Part shown: positions 7,532-14,171 of the stretch, piece after piece | Layout: each line of letters opens with the position of its first letter | Numbering within the stretch: the stretch's first letter is position 1 | Assembly: GCA_019423635.1 (NCBI GenBank) | Contig: JAHZBA010000012.1 | Coordinates: forward strand, 52,302-72,389 | Length of the DNA stretch: 20,088 nt | Source of the DNA: Clostridiales bacterium | Lineage (GTDB): Bacteria > Bacillota > Clostridia > Oscillospirales > Oscillospiraceae | Reading direction: 5' to 3' | Program-made: the position numbers and the translations under genes | Notes under the pieces: generated by a model | Database searches by the model: none | Told to the model about the DNA's origin: nothing | Seen by the model: only the letters and a program-made list of their open reading frames with translations

Positions 7532-8261
7532 TGAAGATCACCCTTTGAACAGAAGATGGAGTTTGCAGGAAGTCGGTCACTGTTTTTACTGCGATTTCAG
7601 CGGCTTCCTGGTTGGGGAAATGGAACACCCCGGTGGAGATACAGCAGAACGCGATGCTTTCCAGACCGTTCTCTGCGGCCAGCTCCAGACAGGAGCGGTA
7701 GCAGGAGGCCAGCAGCTCCCGGTCATGCCGGGTCACGCGCCCCTCAATGATTGGGCCAACGGTATGGAGAACATACCGGCTGGGCAGGTTGAAAGCCGGA
7801 GTGATCTTGGCCCGCCCGGTGGGTTCCTCATACCCCTGTTGGTTCATCATTTCATCGCAGTACAACCGCAGCTGAATACCGCTTTTGCTGTGAATGATGT
7901 TATCAATGCAGGAATGGAGGGCGCGGAAACAGCCCCTCATCCCGCTGTTGGCCGCGTTGACAATGGCATCCGCATGTAAGGTTGTAATATCACCCTGCCA
8001 TAACACCAACCGCTCATCGCAGCGGAGGGAGGGGAGGGAGTGAACATCCACCACGCCCTCCATATCCCGCTCGGCGGACAGGTACGCATCCTGCACCGTC
8101 AGAAAGTCCTGACCAATCGGCATAGGCGGGCGCACGTTCATCAGTGCCCGGAGTAAATCCTTCTGCCCCTGGGGGTCCTCCGGGACCACGATGCTTTGGT
8201 ACTGTGCATCTTCCGCCAGCAGCGTTTGGATCAAATAGCGGCGTTGTTCTTCGTGTGTCAT
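7455..8261 (-). CDS. Macrodomain protein-ADP-ribose hydrolase, SirTM-linked zinc type
   Basis: The 268-residue protein starts at the ATG at 8261, behind AGGAGG with 8 nt spacing. An in-frame ATG at 8378 belongs to the dead regulator upstream. Residues 1-75 are a helical extension (MTHEEQRRYLIQTLLAE). The macrodomain follows with LWQGDITTLHADAIVNAANS, then GCFRALHSCIDNIIHSKSG, TGRAKITPAFNLPSRYVLHT and ISTGVFHFPNQEAAEIA. The Cys-x5-His-x-Cys arrangement in the second motif matches the zinc-dependent macrodomains encoded with SirTM, which remove ADP-ribose from the carrier protein. The gene is followed by and overlaps the sirtuin, so writer and eraser are made together. The enzymatic role is inferred from the family and the neighbour. 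Confidence 0.88.
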   Translation of the reverse strand: MTHEEQRRYLIQTLLAEDAQYQSIVVPEDPQGQKDLLRALMNVRPPMPIGQDFLTVQDAYLSAERDMEGVVDVHSLPSLRCDERLVLWQGDITTLHADAIVNAANSGMRGCFRALHSCIDNIIHSKSGIQLRLYCDEMMNQQGYEEPTGRAKITPAFNLPSRYVLHTVGPIIEGRVTRHDRELLASCYRSCLELAAENGLESIAFCCISTGVFHFPNQEAAEIAVKTVTDFLQTPSSVQRVIFNVFQDADQQIYRGVLGPDAAVETAP

Positions 8262-8319
8262 GCGCTTGCCTCCTGGTGTGTTTTGATTCTGATAATTTTG
8301 ACGGGACGGCCTGTGCGGT

Positions 8320-8640
8320 TCCATTTTCCGGCTGGAAACGGTGCTGCGGTTTCCCTCCGGCAGCAGGCCGCTGTCCATATCCAGGGCCTGGGCCGGCTTC
8401 TGCGTTTGGTTGTCGTAAATCTCCTGGAACTGCTTTTCCTAGCTTCCGATTTCCCCGGCAGATACACCTGTCATACCGGCCGGCTCGTCCTTTGACAATC
8501 CCCGCAGCTTCCGATAATAGGTAAGCTGTTCATGGGGCGGTGCGGTCTTGTCTGCCTTTGGCAGATCGCAGACGAGGTGCAATAAGCATTTACCCTGGAC
8601 GATGTTGTAAACCGGCGTGTGATTCCCGCTGGTATCGAGT
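8320..8640 (-). pseudogene. Degraded XRE-family helix-turn-helix regulator
   Basis: On the minus strand, LTYYRKLRGLSKDEPAGMTG then VSAGEIGS looks like an XRE helix-turn-helix, in which LSQEELA is usual. It ends in a TAG at about 8443-8441. The same frame then continues as EKQFQEIYDNQTQKPAQALD and MDSGLLPEG, which fits the usual tail. The TAG stands where such proteins have Tyr (S-Y-E-K), so one base change would explain it. The frame runs on into the macrodomain ATG without another stop. No start codon with a ribosome site is apparent, so the upstream limit is approximate. It may once have regulated the SirTM pair. Confidence 0.6.
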
Positions 8641-8671
8641 TGTCGATACACCCGTGGCAGGGGTGGAAGCA

Positions 8672-8694
8672 GCCCTGCGGAGGGTCCGCAGGGC
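8672..8694 (-). terminator. Hairpin behind the MBL-like gene
   Basis: Perfect 10-bp stem GCCCTGCGGA / TCCGCAGGGC with a 3-nt loop, 9 nt after the stop at 8704. The following minus-strand sequence (TGCTTCC) has few Ts, so termination may be weak. Confidence 0.5.
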
Positions 8695-8703
8695 GCTTCA
8701 TGC

Positions 8704-9495
8704 TCAGGCAAAGAAGAAGCCGGCGGTCATGTCCAGATAGTTTTCACCGCTGTAGGCGGGATAGCGCTTCTGCACCGCCGCCTTGAAGGACACCGGGTCC
8801 GTGCAGGCAGAGGCAATGGCTTTCAGGTCCTTCAGATAGTCGATTTTGGTCCGGGCGTCCTTCAGGTCCTCGGGGGTGTAGTGGGAGGTGAGGATCAGGT
8901 CGTAGCCCCTCTGGATGTACCCCTCCAGCTGGGCGATCATCCCGTTTGCATGGTCCGCCCCGGCCACGATGGAGTGGCAGTCGTGGCCCAGCATGTGGGT
9001 GTAGACCGCGTTGATCTCCGGGATCTCCACATCAAAGGCCTCGGCGGTCTGGTGGATGATCAGCTCGATTCCGCCAATAGTCACCGGCCCCTCTCCGATC
9101 ACATGGGTGATGGAGTGCGTGCTGCTGTCAAAGGCGCTGCCGAAGCCGGCGGCGAACTGGTCGATCAGGGCCTTTCCGCCGCCTGTCCGGGTGTACTCCA
9201 CGGCGTTGGCGGTGGCGTATTTGGGGACCTCCGGCAGGAAGGAGGCGCCGGCCCCGTGATAGGCCACCAGCACCCCGGCCACAGCCCTGCCCGTCAGATA
9301 GCCGTTCAGCGCGGCGATGCTGTCCACAAAGCAGGGGGACTCCAGCACCACGAACCGGCCGGCCTTCTCCAGCAGGAACACCTCGTCCGCCAGGGGATCG
9401 TCGGTGCGGTAGGCGTGGAGCTTCACGGCGCCGAAATCGTAGATGTGCATCTCGCCCTGGCTCAGCTGGATGGTTGTAAAATTGCGCTTGTTCAT
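8704..9495 (-). CDS. Divergent metallo-beta-lactamase-fold-like protein
   Basis: The 263-residue cytosolic protein starts at the ATG at 9495, preceded by GGAGG about 8 nt upstream. An ATG at 9510 overlaps that ribosome site and is unlikely. The layout recalls the MBL fold: strands such as DEVFLLEKAGRFVVLESPCF (residues about 37-56), then VLVAYHGAGASFLPEVPKYA, where the HxHxDH motif would be, and NAVYTHMLGHDCHSIV later. The canonical HxHxDH is not present; only one His remains (YHGAG), so catalysis by a two-metal centre is doubtful. TSHYTPEDLKDARTKIDYLK is near the C-terminus. No partner is apparent; the HxlR regulator lies divergently about 750 bp away. Fold assignment is moderate and function unknown. 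Confidence 0.6.
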   Translation of the reverse strand: MNKRNFTTIQLSQGEMHIYDFGAVKLHAYRTDDPLADEVFLLEKAGRFVVLESPCFVDSIAALNGYLTGRAVAGVLVAYHGAGASFLPEVPKYATANAVEYTRTGGGKALIDQFAAGFGSAFDSSTHSITHVIGEGPVTIGGIELIIHQTAEAFDVEIPEINAVYTHMLGHDCHSIVAGADHANGMIAQLEGYIQRGYDLILTSHYTPEDLKDARTKIDYLKDLKAIASACTDPVSFKAAVQKRYPAYSGENYLDMTAGFFFA

Positions 9496-9587
9496 TGAAA
9501 TGACCTCCAAAAAGATTGCTTCGCGTTTTGGGATGTGCTCCCCTCGACACCTTCATCCTAACAGCGCGGCGGCGGTCTGTGAAGTAC

Positions 9588-9601
9588 GCACAATTTTGTG
9601 C
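9588..9601. promoter_or_regulatory. 14-bp dyad upstream of the MBL-like gene
   Basis: GCACAATTTTGTGC has 6-bp perfect arms around two bases and lies 93 nt before the MBL-like ATG. A second dyad, GGTAAC (9616-9621) / GTTACC (9631-9636), lies behind it. Both could be operators, for instance for the divergent HxlR protein, but no promoter boxes with good spacing were identified next to them. Confidence 0.4.
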
Positions 9602-9847
9602 CATGGTTTCCCCCAGGTAACGATTGGACGGTTACCGGGAGGAAACGGTTGTGCCGCCGCAGGGCTTTCCGCCGGTCCGGGGCCTTCCAAAAAAATTTTG
9701 AGAGTTCAGCCGGATCTACCGGGCAGCGGCTTTGAAACCCTCCAAAAGCCCCCCGCGATCAAGGCGCCGCTGCGCCCCCCCTGGCTGCCCGGAGCAGGTC
9801 TGCCCCTGCAGGGGGTTCGGGAACCACGTGAAACTGTGCCCCAGCGC

Positions 9848-9980
9848 CCCGCGCCCGTCTCACAAATTCGATACGTAGGGCGCGACGACCCCGGCGCGCC
9901 GCGATCTGCCATGGAACCGCGGCAAAAACGCCGCGTCTTACGGCAGATTCCCGTAAATTTGCGGCGGGGCGGGGTTACCG
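9848..9980 (+). repeat. MITE-like element, copy D
   Basis: This is homologous to copy C (6225-6366) in inverted orientation, at about 85-90% by eye. The left inverted-repeat arm (9878-9901) is intact. The right arm (from about 9962) has decayed to GCGGCGGGGCGGGGTTACC. Copy D is followed 20 bp later by the palindromic element copy B. Confidence 0.75.
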
Positions 9981-10001
9981 GGGAGTGTCCCTTTCGCAGA
10001 T

Positions 10002-10166
10002 TTTATGTCGGATATCATCCGCCCGTCCCCGTGGAAATCAGTGCGTAGGGGCGGATATCATCCGCCCGTCCCCGTGGAAACCGGTGCGTAGGGGCGGATA
10101 TCATCCGCCCGTCCAAAGGGAGATCCGGATCTTACAGGGAGACAGGCGGCGGATCGCCGCCCCTGC
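10002..10166 (+). repeat. Palindromic intergenic repeat element, copy B
   Basis: Three hairpin units lie at 10002-10027 (left half decayed), 10045-10070 and 10088-10113, exactly 43 bp apart. Each has the core GGGCGGATATCATCCGCCC (8-bp arms, 3-nt loop). The spacers are near identical (CCCCGTGGAAAYYRGTGC type). The far end, 10141-10166, is an inverted unit with a changed stem (GGCGGC/GCCGCC). The right part is homologous to copy A at 3420-3534. Confidence 0.82.
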
Positions 10167-10196
10167 TTGACAGATCCGACTCCCATACAGTAAGAT
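10167..10196 (+). promoter_or_regulatory. Promoter of the HxlR regulator
   Basis: TTGACA (10167-10172), 18 nt, TAAGAT (10191-10196). The -35 box overlaps the end of the palindromic element by almost nothing, so the element abuts the promoter. The leader is about 45 nt. Confidence 0.6.
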
Positions 10197-10246
10197 AGGG
10201 ACATACATCCCAAAAGGGAACAAAGAACCGTAAGGAGGGAATCGGT

Positions 10247-10576
10247 ATGGCGGCCGCGGCAAAGGAACTTCCGGCCTGTCCGGTGGAGACTACCCTGACG
10301 CTGATCAGCGACAAATGGAAGGTGCTGATCCTGCGGGATCTGCTCCCGGGCACGAAGCGATTTGGAGAATTGAAGAAATCCGTGGGGAACGTCAGCCAGA
10401 AGGTGCTGACCGCCCAGCTTCGGCAGATGGAGGACAGCGGCCTGCTGACCCGCACCGTCTACCCGGAGGTGCCGCCCCGGGTGGAGTATACCCTGACAGA
10501 GCTGGGGCGCAGCCTGAAGCCGGTTCTGGACGCCATGTCCAGCTGGGGCGAGGCCTACCAGGCCGGCGGCATCTGA
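10247..10576 (+). CDS. HxlR-family winged-helix regulator
   Basis: The 109-residue protein starts at an ATG with AAGGAGG 8 nt upstream. The order is typical of HxlR: a conserved Cys near the N-terminus (Cys11 in LPACPVETTLTLI), DKWKVLILRDLL, GTKRFGELKKSVGNVSQKVL (recognition region), TAQLRQMEDSGLLTRTVYPE and the beta-wing VPPRVEYTLTELGRSL. In YodB and HypR the Cys senses quinones or disulfide stress, so a redox role is possible here but not shown. It lies upstream of tetR and the MFS pump on the same strand, and may be the first gene of this group although tetR has its own promoter. The divergent MBL-like gene is a possible target. Confidence 0.9.
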   Translation: MAAAAKELPACPVETTLTLISDKWKVLILRDLLPGTKRFGELKKSVGNVSQKVLTAQLRQMEDSGLLTRTVYPEVPPRVEYTLTELGRSLKPVLDAMSSWGEAYQAGGI

Positions 10577-10608
10577 CCGCCTCCCCGGCCGCTCCGGGCA
10601 GATTCCGC

Positions 10609-10637
10609 TTGACATCCGGAGGCGGGTGTGATATGTT
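10609..10637 (+). promoter_or_regulatory. Promoter of the TetR-family regulator
   Basis: TTGACA (10609-10614), 17 nt, TATGTT (10632-10637). The TetR-type operator begins 2 nt downstream of the -10, so a bound repressor would block initiation. Confidence 0.78.
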
Positions 10638-10639
10638 TG

Positions 10640-10660
10640 AAACAGACCGACGGTCTGTTT
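10640..10660. promoter_or_regulatory. TetR-type operator 1
   Basis: Perfect palindrome: arms AAACAGACCG and CGGTCTGTTT around one base. It sits between the -10 and the start of tetR, and shares the core ACCGACGGT with operator 2 at 11397-11413. Autoregulation by the encoded TetR protein is inferred. Confidence 0.82.
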
Positions 10661-10679
10661 GCGGGAGGAGGAAGGCGCC

Positions 10680-11354
10680 GTGGCGCGGAACAAGTATCCG
10701 GAGGAGACTGTGCGGAGGATTCTGGACACGGCGGAGCGGCTGTTCATTGAAAAGGGCTATGAGCGGGCCTCCCTTCAGGACATCCTTGACGAGACGGGCC
10801 TGTCCAAGGGGGCCGTCTACCACCACTTCGCCTCCAAGGAGGACATCTTCTATTCCGTCTGCGACCGCATCGGCCAGAGGAACGGAGAGCTCCTCTCCCA
10901 GGTCCGGGACGACCCGGCCCTGAACGGCCTGGAAAAGCTCCGGACCATGTTCAAGGTCTCCCTCCAGCCGGAGCGTCAGGCAAAAATGTTCTGCATGATG
11001 CCCTATCTCATAGACAACGCCAAATTTCTCGCAACGGAGCTGCGCAGTATCTTCACAGAGGTGGTTCCTTGCTTTGTGGAGCCCATCCTCCGCCAGGGTA
11101 TGGCCGACGGCTCCATCCGCACGGACCGCCCCAAGGAGTTGGCGGAGGCCATGATACTGCTGTCGGACGTCTGGATCAACCCCATCGTCCAGCCCTCCGC
11201 CCCGGAGGAGATCCGGGCCCGGTGCGAGATCTACAACCGGCTCTTCCAGGGCTTCGGCATTGACGGGCTCATTGACCAGGAGATCATTGACGTCCTGCTG
11301 AGCTACGCGGAAATGGCCCACCACCCGCCCCTGGACGGGGAACCCCAGGACTGA
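10680..11354 (+). CDS. TetR/AcrR-family regulator
   Basis: The 224-residue protein has an N-terminal TetR helix-turn-helix: ILDTAERLFIEKGYERASLQ, DILDETGLSKGAVYHHFASK and EDIFYSVCDRIG (residues about 13-65). A helical ligand domain of normal length follows. I chose the GTG at 10680, with GGGAGGAGG about 9 nt upstream. A TTG at 10659 in the same frame would place the start inside the operator. It controls itself and the MFS pump through the two shared palindromes. It is separated from the pump by a terminator, so the two are separate transcripts under one repressor. The ligand is unknown, probably a toxic compound exported by the pump. Confidence 0.9.
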   Translation: MARNKYPEETVRRILDTAERLFIEKGYERASLQDILDETGLSKGAVYHHFASKEDIFYSVCDRIGQRNGELLSQVRDDPALNGLEKLRTMFKVSLQPERQAKMFCMMPYLIDNAKFLATELRSIFTEVVPCFVEPILRQGMADGSIRTDRPKELAEAMILLSDVWINPIVQPSAPEEIRARCEIYNRLFQGFGIDGLIDQEIIDVLLSYAEMAHHPPLDGEPQD

Positions 11355-11387
11355 AAAGAGACTGCCACAGGCGGCAGTTTCTTTTTG
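11355..11387 (+). terminator. Terminator behind tetR
   Basis: Stem AAAGAGACTGCC (11355-11366) / GGCAGTTTCTTT (11373-11384), 12 pairs with one G-U, 6-nt loop, followed by T-rich sequence. It begins right after the tetR stop. Confidence 0.75.
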
Positions 11388-11391
11388 GGAA

Positions 11392-11413
11392 TATAAAAAC
11401 CGACGGTCGGTTT
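11392..11413 (+). promoter_or_regulatory. MFS pump promoter with TetR-type operator 2
   Basis: A -10-like TATAAA (11392-11397) runs into the palindrome AAACCGAC-G-GTCGGTTT (11397-11413). No convincing -35 box was found at the right distance, because that region is occupied by the tetR terminator. The operator shares its core with operator 1. Confidence 0.78.
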
Positions 11414-11439
11414 CTATTCAAGGGAAAAGGAGTCACTCT

Positions 11440-12702
11440 ATGAAAACAGTTCAAGCGCCTCTGTTCCAGCGGGATTTCACCCTGGTAGTCATCGGGCAGA
11501 TCATCTCCCTCTTCGGCAGCGCCATTTTGCGCTTTGCCCTGCCGCTGTATCTGCTGCGGCAGACCGGGTCCGCGGCGCTGTTCGGCGCGGTGGGCGCGGC
11601 GTCGTTCATCCCCGCCGTGCTGTGTTCTCCCATGGGCGGCGTGGCGGCAGACCGGGTGAACAAGCGAAACATCATGGTGGGGCTGGACTTCTCCACGGCG
11701 GGACTGATCCTGCTGTTCACCTTCCTGCTGGGGCGGGTGCCTCTGGTGCCGCTGACGGCCGTCTGCCTCATGCTGCTCTACGGCATCGCAGGGGCCTACC
11801 AGCCGGCGGTCCAGGCCAGCATCCCCCTTCTGGCGAAGCCGGAGCAGCTCACCAGCGCCAACGCCGTCATCAACATGGTGAGCACGTTGTCGGGCCTTTT
11901 GGGGCCGGTGATCGGCGGAGTCCTGTTCGGAGCCCTCGGCATCCGGCCCATTCTGTGGGTCGGCACCGTCTGCTTCCTGTTCTCCGCCGTCATGGAGCTC
12001 CTCATCCGCATCCCCCACCAGCCCCGGCCAGCGGAGGGCGGCGTGCTGTCCACGGTCCGGGAGGACCTGGGGGAGAGCTGGCGGTTCATCCGGCGGCAGC
12101 GGCCGGTGTTTTTCTCCGCCATGCTGGTGCTGGCCCTCTTCAACCTGGTGCTCTCCGCCGCGCTGATTGTGGGCATCCCCGTGGCGGTGGTTCAGGTGCT
12201 GGGCATGAGCGATAGCCGCCTGGGACTCACCCAGGGGGCCATGGGCCTGGGGGGACTCCTGGGCGGTGTGCTGGCGGCGTGGCTGGGTGCGCGCCTGCGG
12301 CTCCGGCGGGGCGGAGCGCTGCTGCTGGCTGCCAGCGCGACCGTGCTTGTCATGGGACTGGCCCTGGCGCCGGGGATTCCGCCGGCGCTGGGCTGGTGGG
12401 CGGTGACGGCCATGAGCCTTGCCATCATGGTGTTGTCCACCCTGCTGGTGGTGGTCCTCAGCGCCGCGGTCCAGGGCCAGACGCCGCAGGCGCTGCTGGG
12501 AAAGGTGATGGCCTTTATCATGGCGGTGTCCAACTGCGCCTCCCCCCTGGGCCAGGCGGTCTACGGGGTGCTGTTTGAGAAGTGCCCGGCCTGGGCCGTG
12601 CTGCTGGGGGCCGCCGCGGCGGCGGCCCTGACGGCGGTCTACTCCGGAGGGGTGTTCCGCGCGCTGGACGGCGGCGGGGAGGCGCCGGACGGACCTGCGT
12701 AG
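11440..12702 (+). CDS. MFS drug/macrolide-type efflux transporter (DHA3-like)
   Basis: The 420-residue, roughly 12-segment membrane protein starts at an ATG with AAGGAG 8 nt upstream. Its N-terminal half begins FQRDFTLVVIGQIISLFGSA and has the MFS loop 2-3 motif in the form CSPMGGVAADRVNKRNIM (residues about 62-79). AGAYQPAVQASIPLLAKPEQ and LTSANAVINMVSTLSGLLGP are typical of the MefA/macrolide-efflux (DHA3) branch. The long central loop (PHQPRPAEGGVLSTVREDLG) separates the halves. A TetR repressor gene upstream, and an operator in the promoter, fit an inducible export pump. The exported compound cannot be named. The end of the protein is Gly/Asp-rich and not conserved. Confidence 0.88.
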   Translation: MKTVQAPLFQRDFTLVVIGQIISLFGSAILRFALPLYLLRQTGSAALFGAVGAASFIPAVLCSPMGGVAADRVNKRNIMVGLDFSTAGLILLFTFLLGRVPLVPLTAVCLMLLYGIAGAYQPAVQASIPLLAKPEQLTSANAVINMVSTLSGLLGPVIGGVLFGALGIRPILWVGTVCFLFSAVMELLIRIPHQPRPAEGGVLSTVREDLGESWRFIRRQRPVFFSAMLVLALFNLVLSAALIVGIPVAVVQVLGMSDSRLGLTQGAMGLGGLLGGVLAAWLGARLRLRRGGALLLAASATVLVMGLALAPGIPPALGWWAVTAMSLAIMVLSTLLVVVLSAAVQGQTPQALLGKVMAFIMAVSNCASPLGQAVYGVLFEKCPAWAVLLGAAAAAALTAVYSGGVFRALDGGGEAPDGPA

Positions 12703-12786
12703 CCGCGATCCCTGCCCTCCGGTCCGAAAGAAGTGGCGAGGAGCGGCGAACTATGGTAGAATAGGGGCGGAAAGGGGGCCGACAGG

Positions 12787-13893
12787 ATGATCTACACCCT
12801 CAATACCAGGGATTTCCTGCTCTATCCGGTGATGCGCCAGGCTCTGGGACTGACGGACCAGGACGTCCGGGACGAGATTCTGCGGGGCTTTCAGGATTGT
12901 CAAGAGCGCCTTTTGGAGAAAGGGATCTTCTATGAGCGGCTGAAGGGCGCGCTGATCCCCAGCCAGGACCGGGGGAAGTCGGAGATCTGCCTGGTGGCGG
13001 ACTCCGCGCAGATCGACAGCGACTCCTACGGATACACGGTGTTCCGCCGCCTGCTGCCCCTGCTGGACAGGGAGAGCACCTATAGTATTCTGTATGGGGA
13101 TTACCTGGACCTTCTGGCGGGGGTGAAGGACGCGCAGCGGTACCTGTGGGATGCGCTGCGGGAGGTGCTGACGCCCTGCCATGGCTCCCGGTTTCAGCAC
13201 AGCGGGCAGTATTTTCTGATCTATTTCAACCGCCTGAGCCCGGCGCAGCGGCAGCGGATCACGGAGGGCCTGGCGGACGTTCCCTGGTTTACAGGCTGCG
13301 CGGACCTGACCCACCGCTCCCGGTTCAAGACCTATCTGGCCGCCATTCTGACCCACGGCTGCGTCAAGTACCGGGATCAGGTGATCGTCCCCCGCTCGGA
13401 GGGATGTCCGGATGAGGAGGATGTCAGCGAAGTGGGATATCCCTTTGAAGAGAGCGGCTTCTCCCTCCACAGCCTTCGGGAAGAGAGCTTCGGCCCCTTT
13501 TTGAGCTATAAGATCGAGTCGGAGGTTCCGGATCAGGAGGACGCCGGCTTCTCCCTCAACGCGCTGTTCCCGAAATTTGACTCCCCCCGGAAGCTGAAGC
13601 TCCCGGTGGACCGGCGGAAATGGGACCTCTACCTCAGCGATCCGGTGCGGGGCAAGGGGAAGCTTCTCGGCACCATCGGATACGGCCCGGAGGACCGGGA
13701 GCGGTTTTACCGGGAGCTGTACGGACAGATCTGCGCCAATTACATCTATAACCTCGACTGGAACCGGTATGGGGATCTCCTGTTCAATGTCTGTCTGGAC
13801 CTCCCCACCGTCCACGGCGGCCGCCGGAAGACCACGGTGGCGCTGAAGTATCTGCCCCAGGCCGGGGAGATGGCGGTGATTACCGTGACCTGA
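12787..13893 (+). CDS. Uncharacterised cytosolic protein
   Basis: I do not recognise this family. It has 368 residues, no signal peptide and no membrane segment. The start is the ATG at 12787, behind AAAGGGGG. The N-terminal 60 residues are helical (NTRDFLLYPVMRQALGLTDQ, then DVRDEILRGFQDCQERLLEK). The middle holds SQDRGKSEICLVADSAQIDS and SILYGDYLDLLAGVKDAQRY. Around 200-260 is an acidic stretch with a twofold pattern (ESGFSLHSL and DAGFSLNAL). The C-terminus has ICANYIYNLDWNRYGDLLFN. Codon use matches its neighbours, and there is no frameshift. It has no obvious link to the MFS gene 85 bp upstream; whether they share a transcript is unclear, because no terminator was seen between them. A TAGAAT at 12757-12762 could be a -10 box, without a -35. 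Confidence 0.75.
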   Translation: MIYTLNTRDFLLYPVMRQALGLTDQDVRDEILRGFQDCQERLLEKGIFYERLKGALIPSQDRGKSEICLVADSAQIDSDSYGYTVFRRLLPLLDRESTYSILYGDYLDLLAGVKDAQRYLWDALREVLTPCHGSRFQHSGQYFLIYFNRLSPAQRQRITEGLADVPWFTGCADLTHRSRFKTYLAAILTHGCVKYRDQVIVPRSEGCPDEEDVSEVGYPFEESGFSLHSLREESFGPFLSYKIESEVPDQEDAGFSLNALFPKFDSPRKLKLPVDRRKWDLYLSDPVRGKGKLLGTIGYGPEDRERFYRELYGQICANYIYNLDWNRYGDLLFNVCLDLPTVHGGRRKTTVALKYLPQAGEMAVITVT

Positions 13894-14067
13894 GACGCCT
13901 CTTCCATGGGAAACAGGCGTTGGAGGAGGTACTGCCGCGCGGGGCGCCCATTGGCGGAGGCGCATTGACGGGCTCGAATGAGCAGGGGTCCCGGCGGGCC
14001 GGTCAGTCCCTCCGCCGCAAGGGGAGACAGGCTTTGCCGCCCGCAGGGGCATGGGGCAGACAGAAGA

Positions 14068-14093
14068 AGCGGCGCTGCCAAAGCAGCGCCGCT
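14068..14093. terminator. Hairpin between convergent genes
   Basis: Perfect 10-bp stem AGCGGCGCTG / CAGCGCCGCT with a 6-nt loop between the unknown plus-strand gene and crt on the minus strand. Minus-strand flank is TTCTTCT and plus-strand flank is CACATTTAGTTT. It could serve either direction, though neither T-run is strong. Confidence 0.6.
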
Positions 14094-14171
14094 CACATTT
14101 AGTTTCTCAAAAGATCGGATCGTCCCCGCCTTTTCGCCGCGGGCGGGGGAGATGTGGAACGGGCGCGCCGC

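Noticed and set aside
8262..8378. Upstream in-frame extension of the macrodomain protein to an ATG at 8378
   Set aside because: The ATG at 8261 has an ideal ribosome site, and the extension is the tail of the degraded XRE regulator.
9820..9835. Possible second parS site around CCACGTGAAAC
   Set aside because: Only the right half matches; the left half (GGAA) breaks the palindrome, so ParB binding is unlikely.
9650..9847. Possible small gene or RNA between the MBL-like gene and the MITE-like copy D
   Set aside because: No ribosome site, promoter pair or conserved motif was found; only a short GGTTC/GAACC hairpin is present.
10002..10166. Possible short CRISPR array (regular 43-bp period)
   Set aside because: The spacers are near identical to each other, the units decay at one end, the last unit is inverted and no cas gene is near. 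It is a palindromic intergenic repeat.
10659..10679. TTG start of tetR at 10659
   Set aside because: It lies inside the operator and has no ribosome site; the GTG at 10680 is well placed behind GGGAGGAGG.
12751..14052. 433-codon minus-strand open frame opposite the unrecognised gene
   Set aside because: The plus frame has a ribosome site and balanced composition; the minus frame lacks both.
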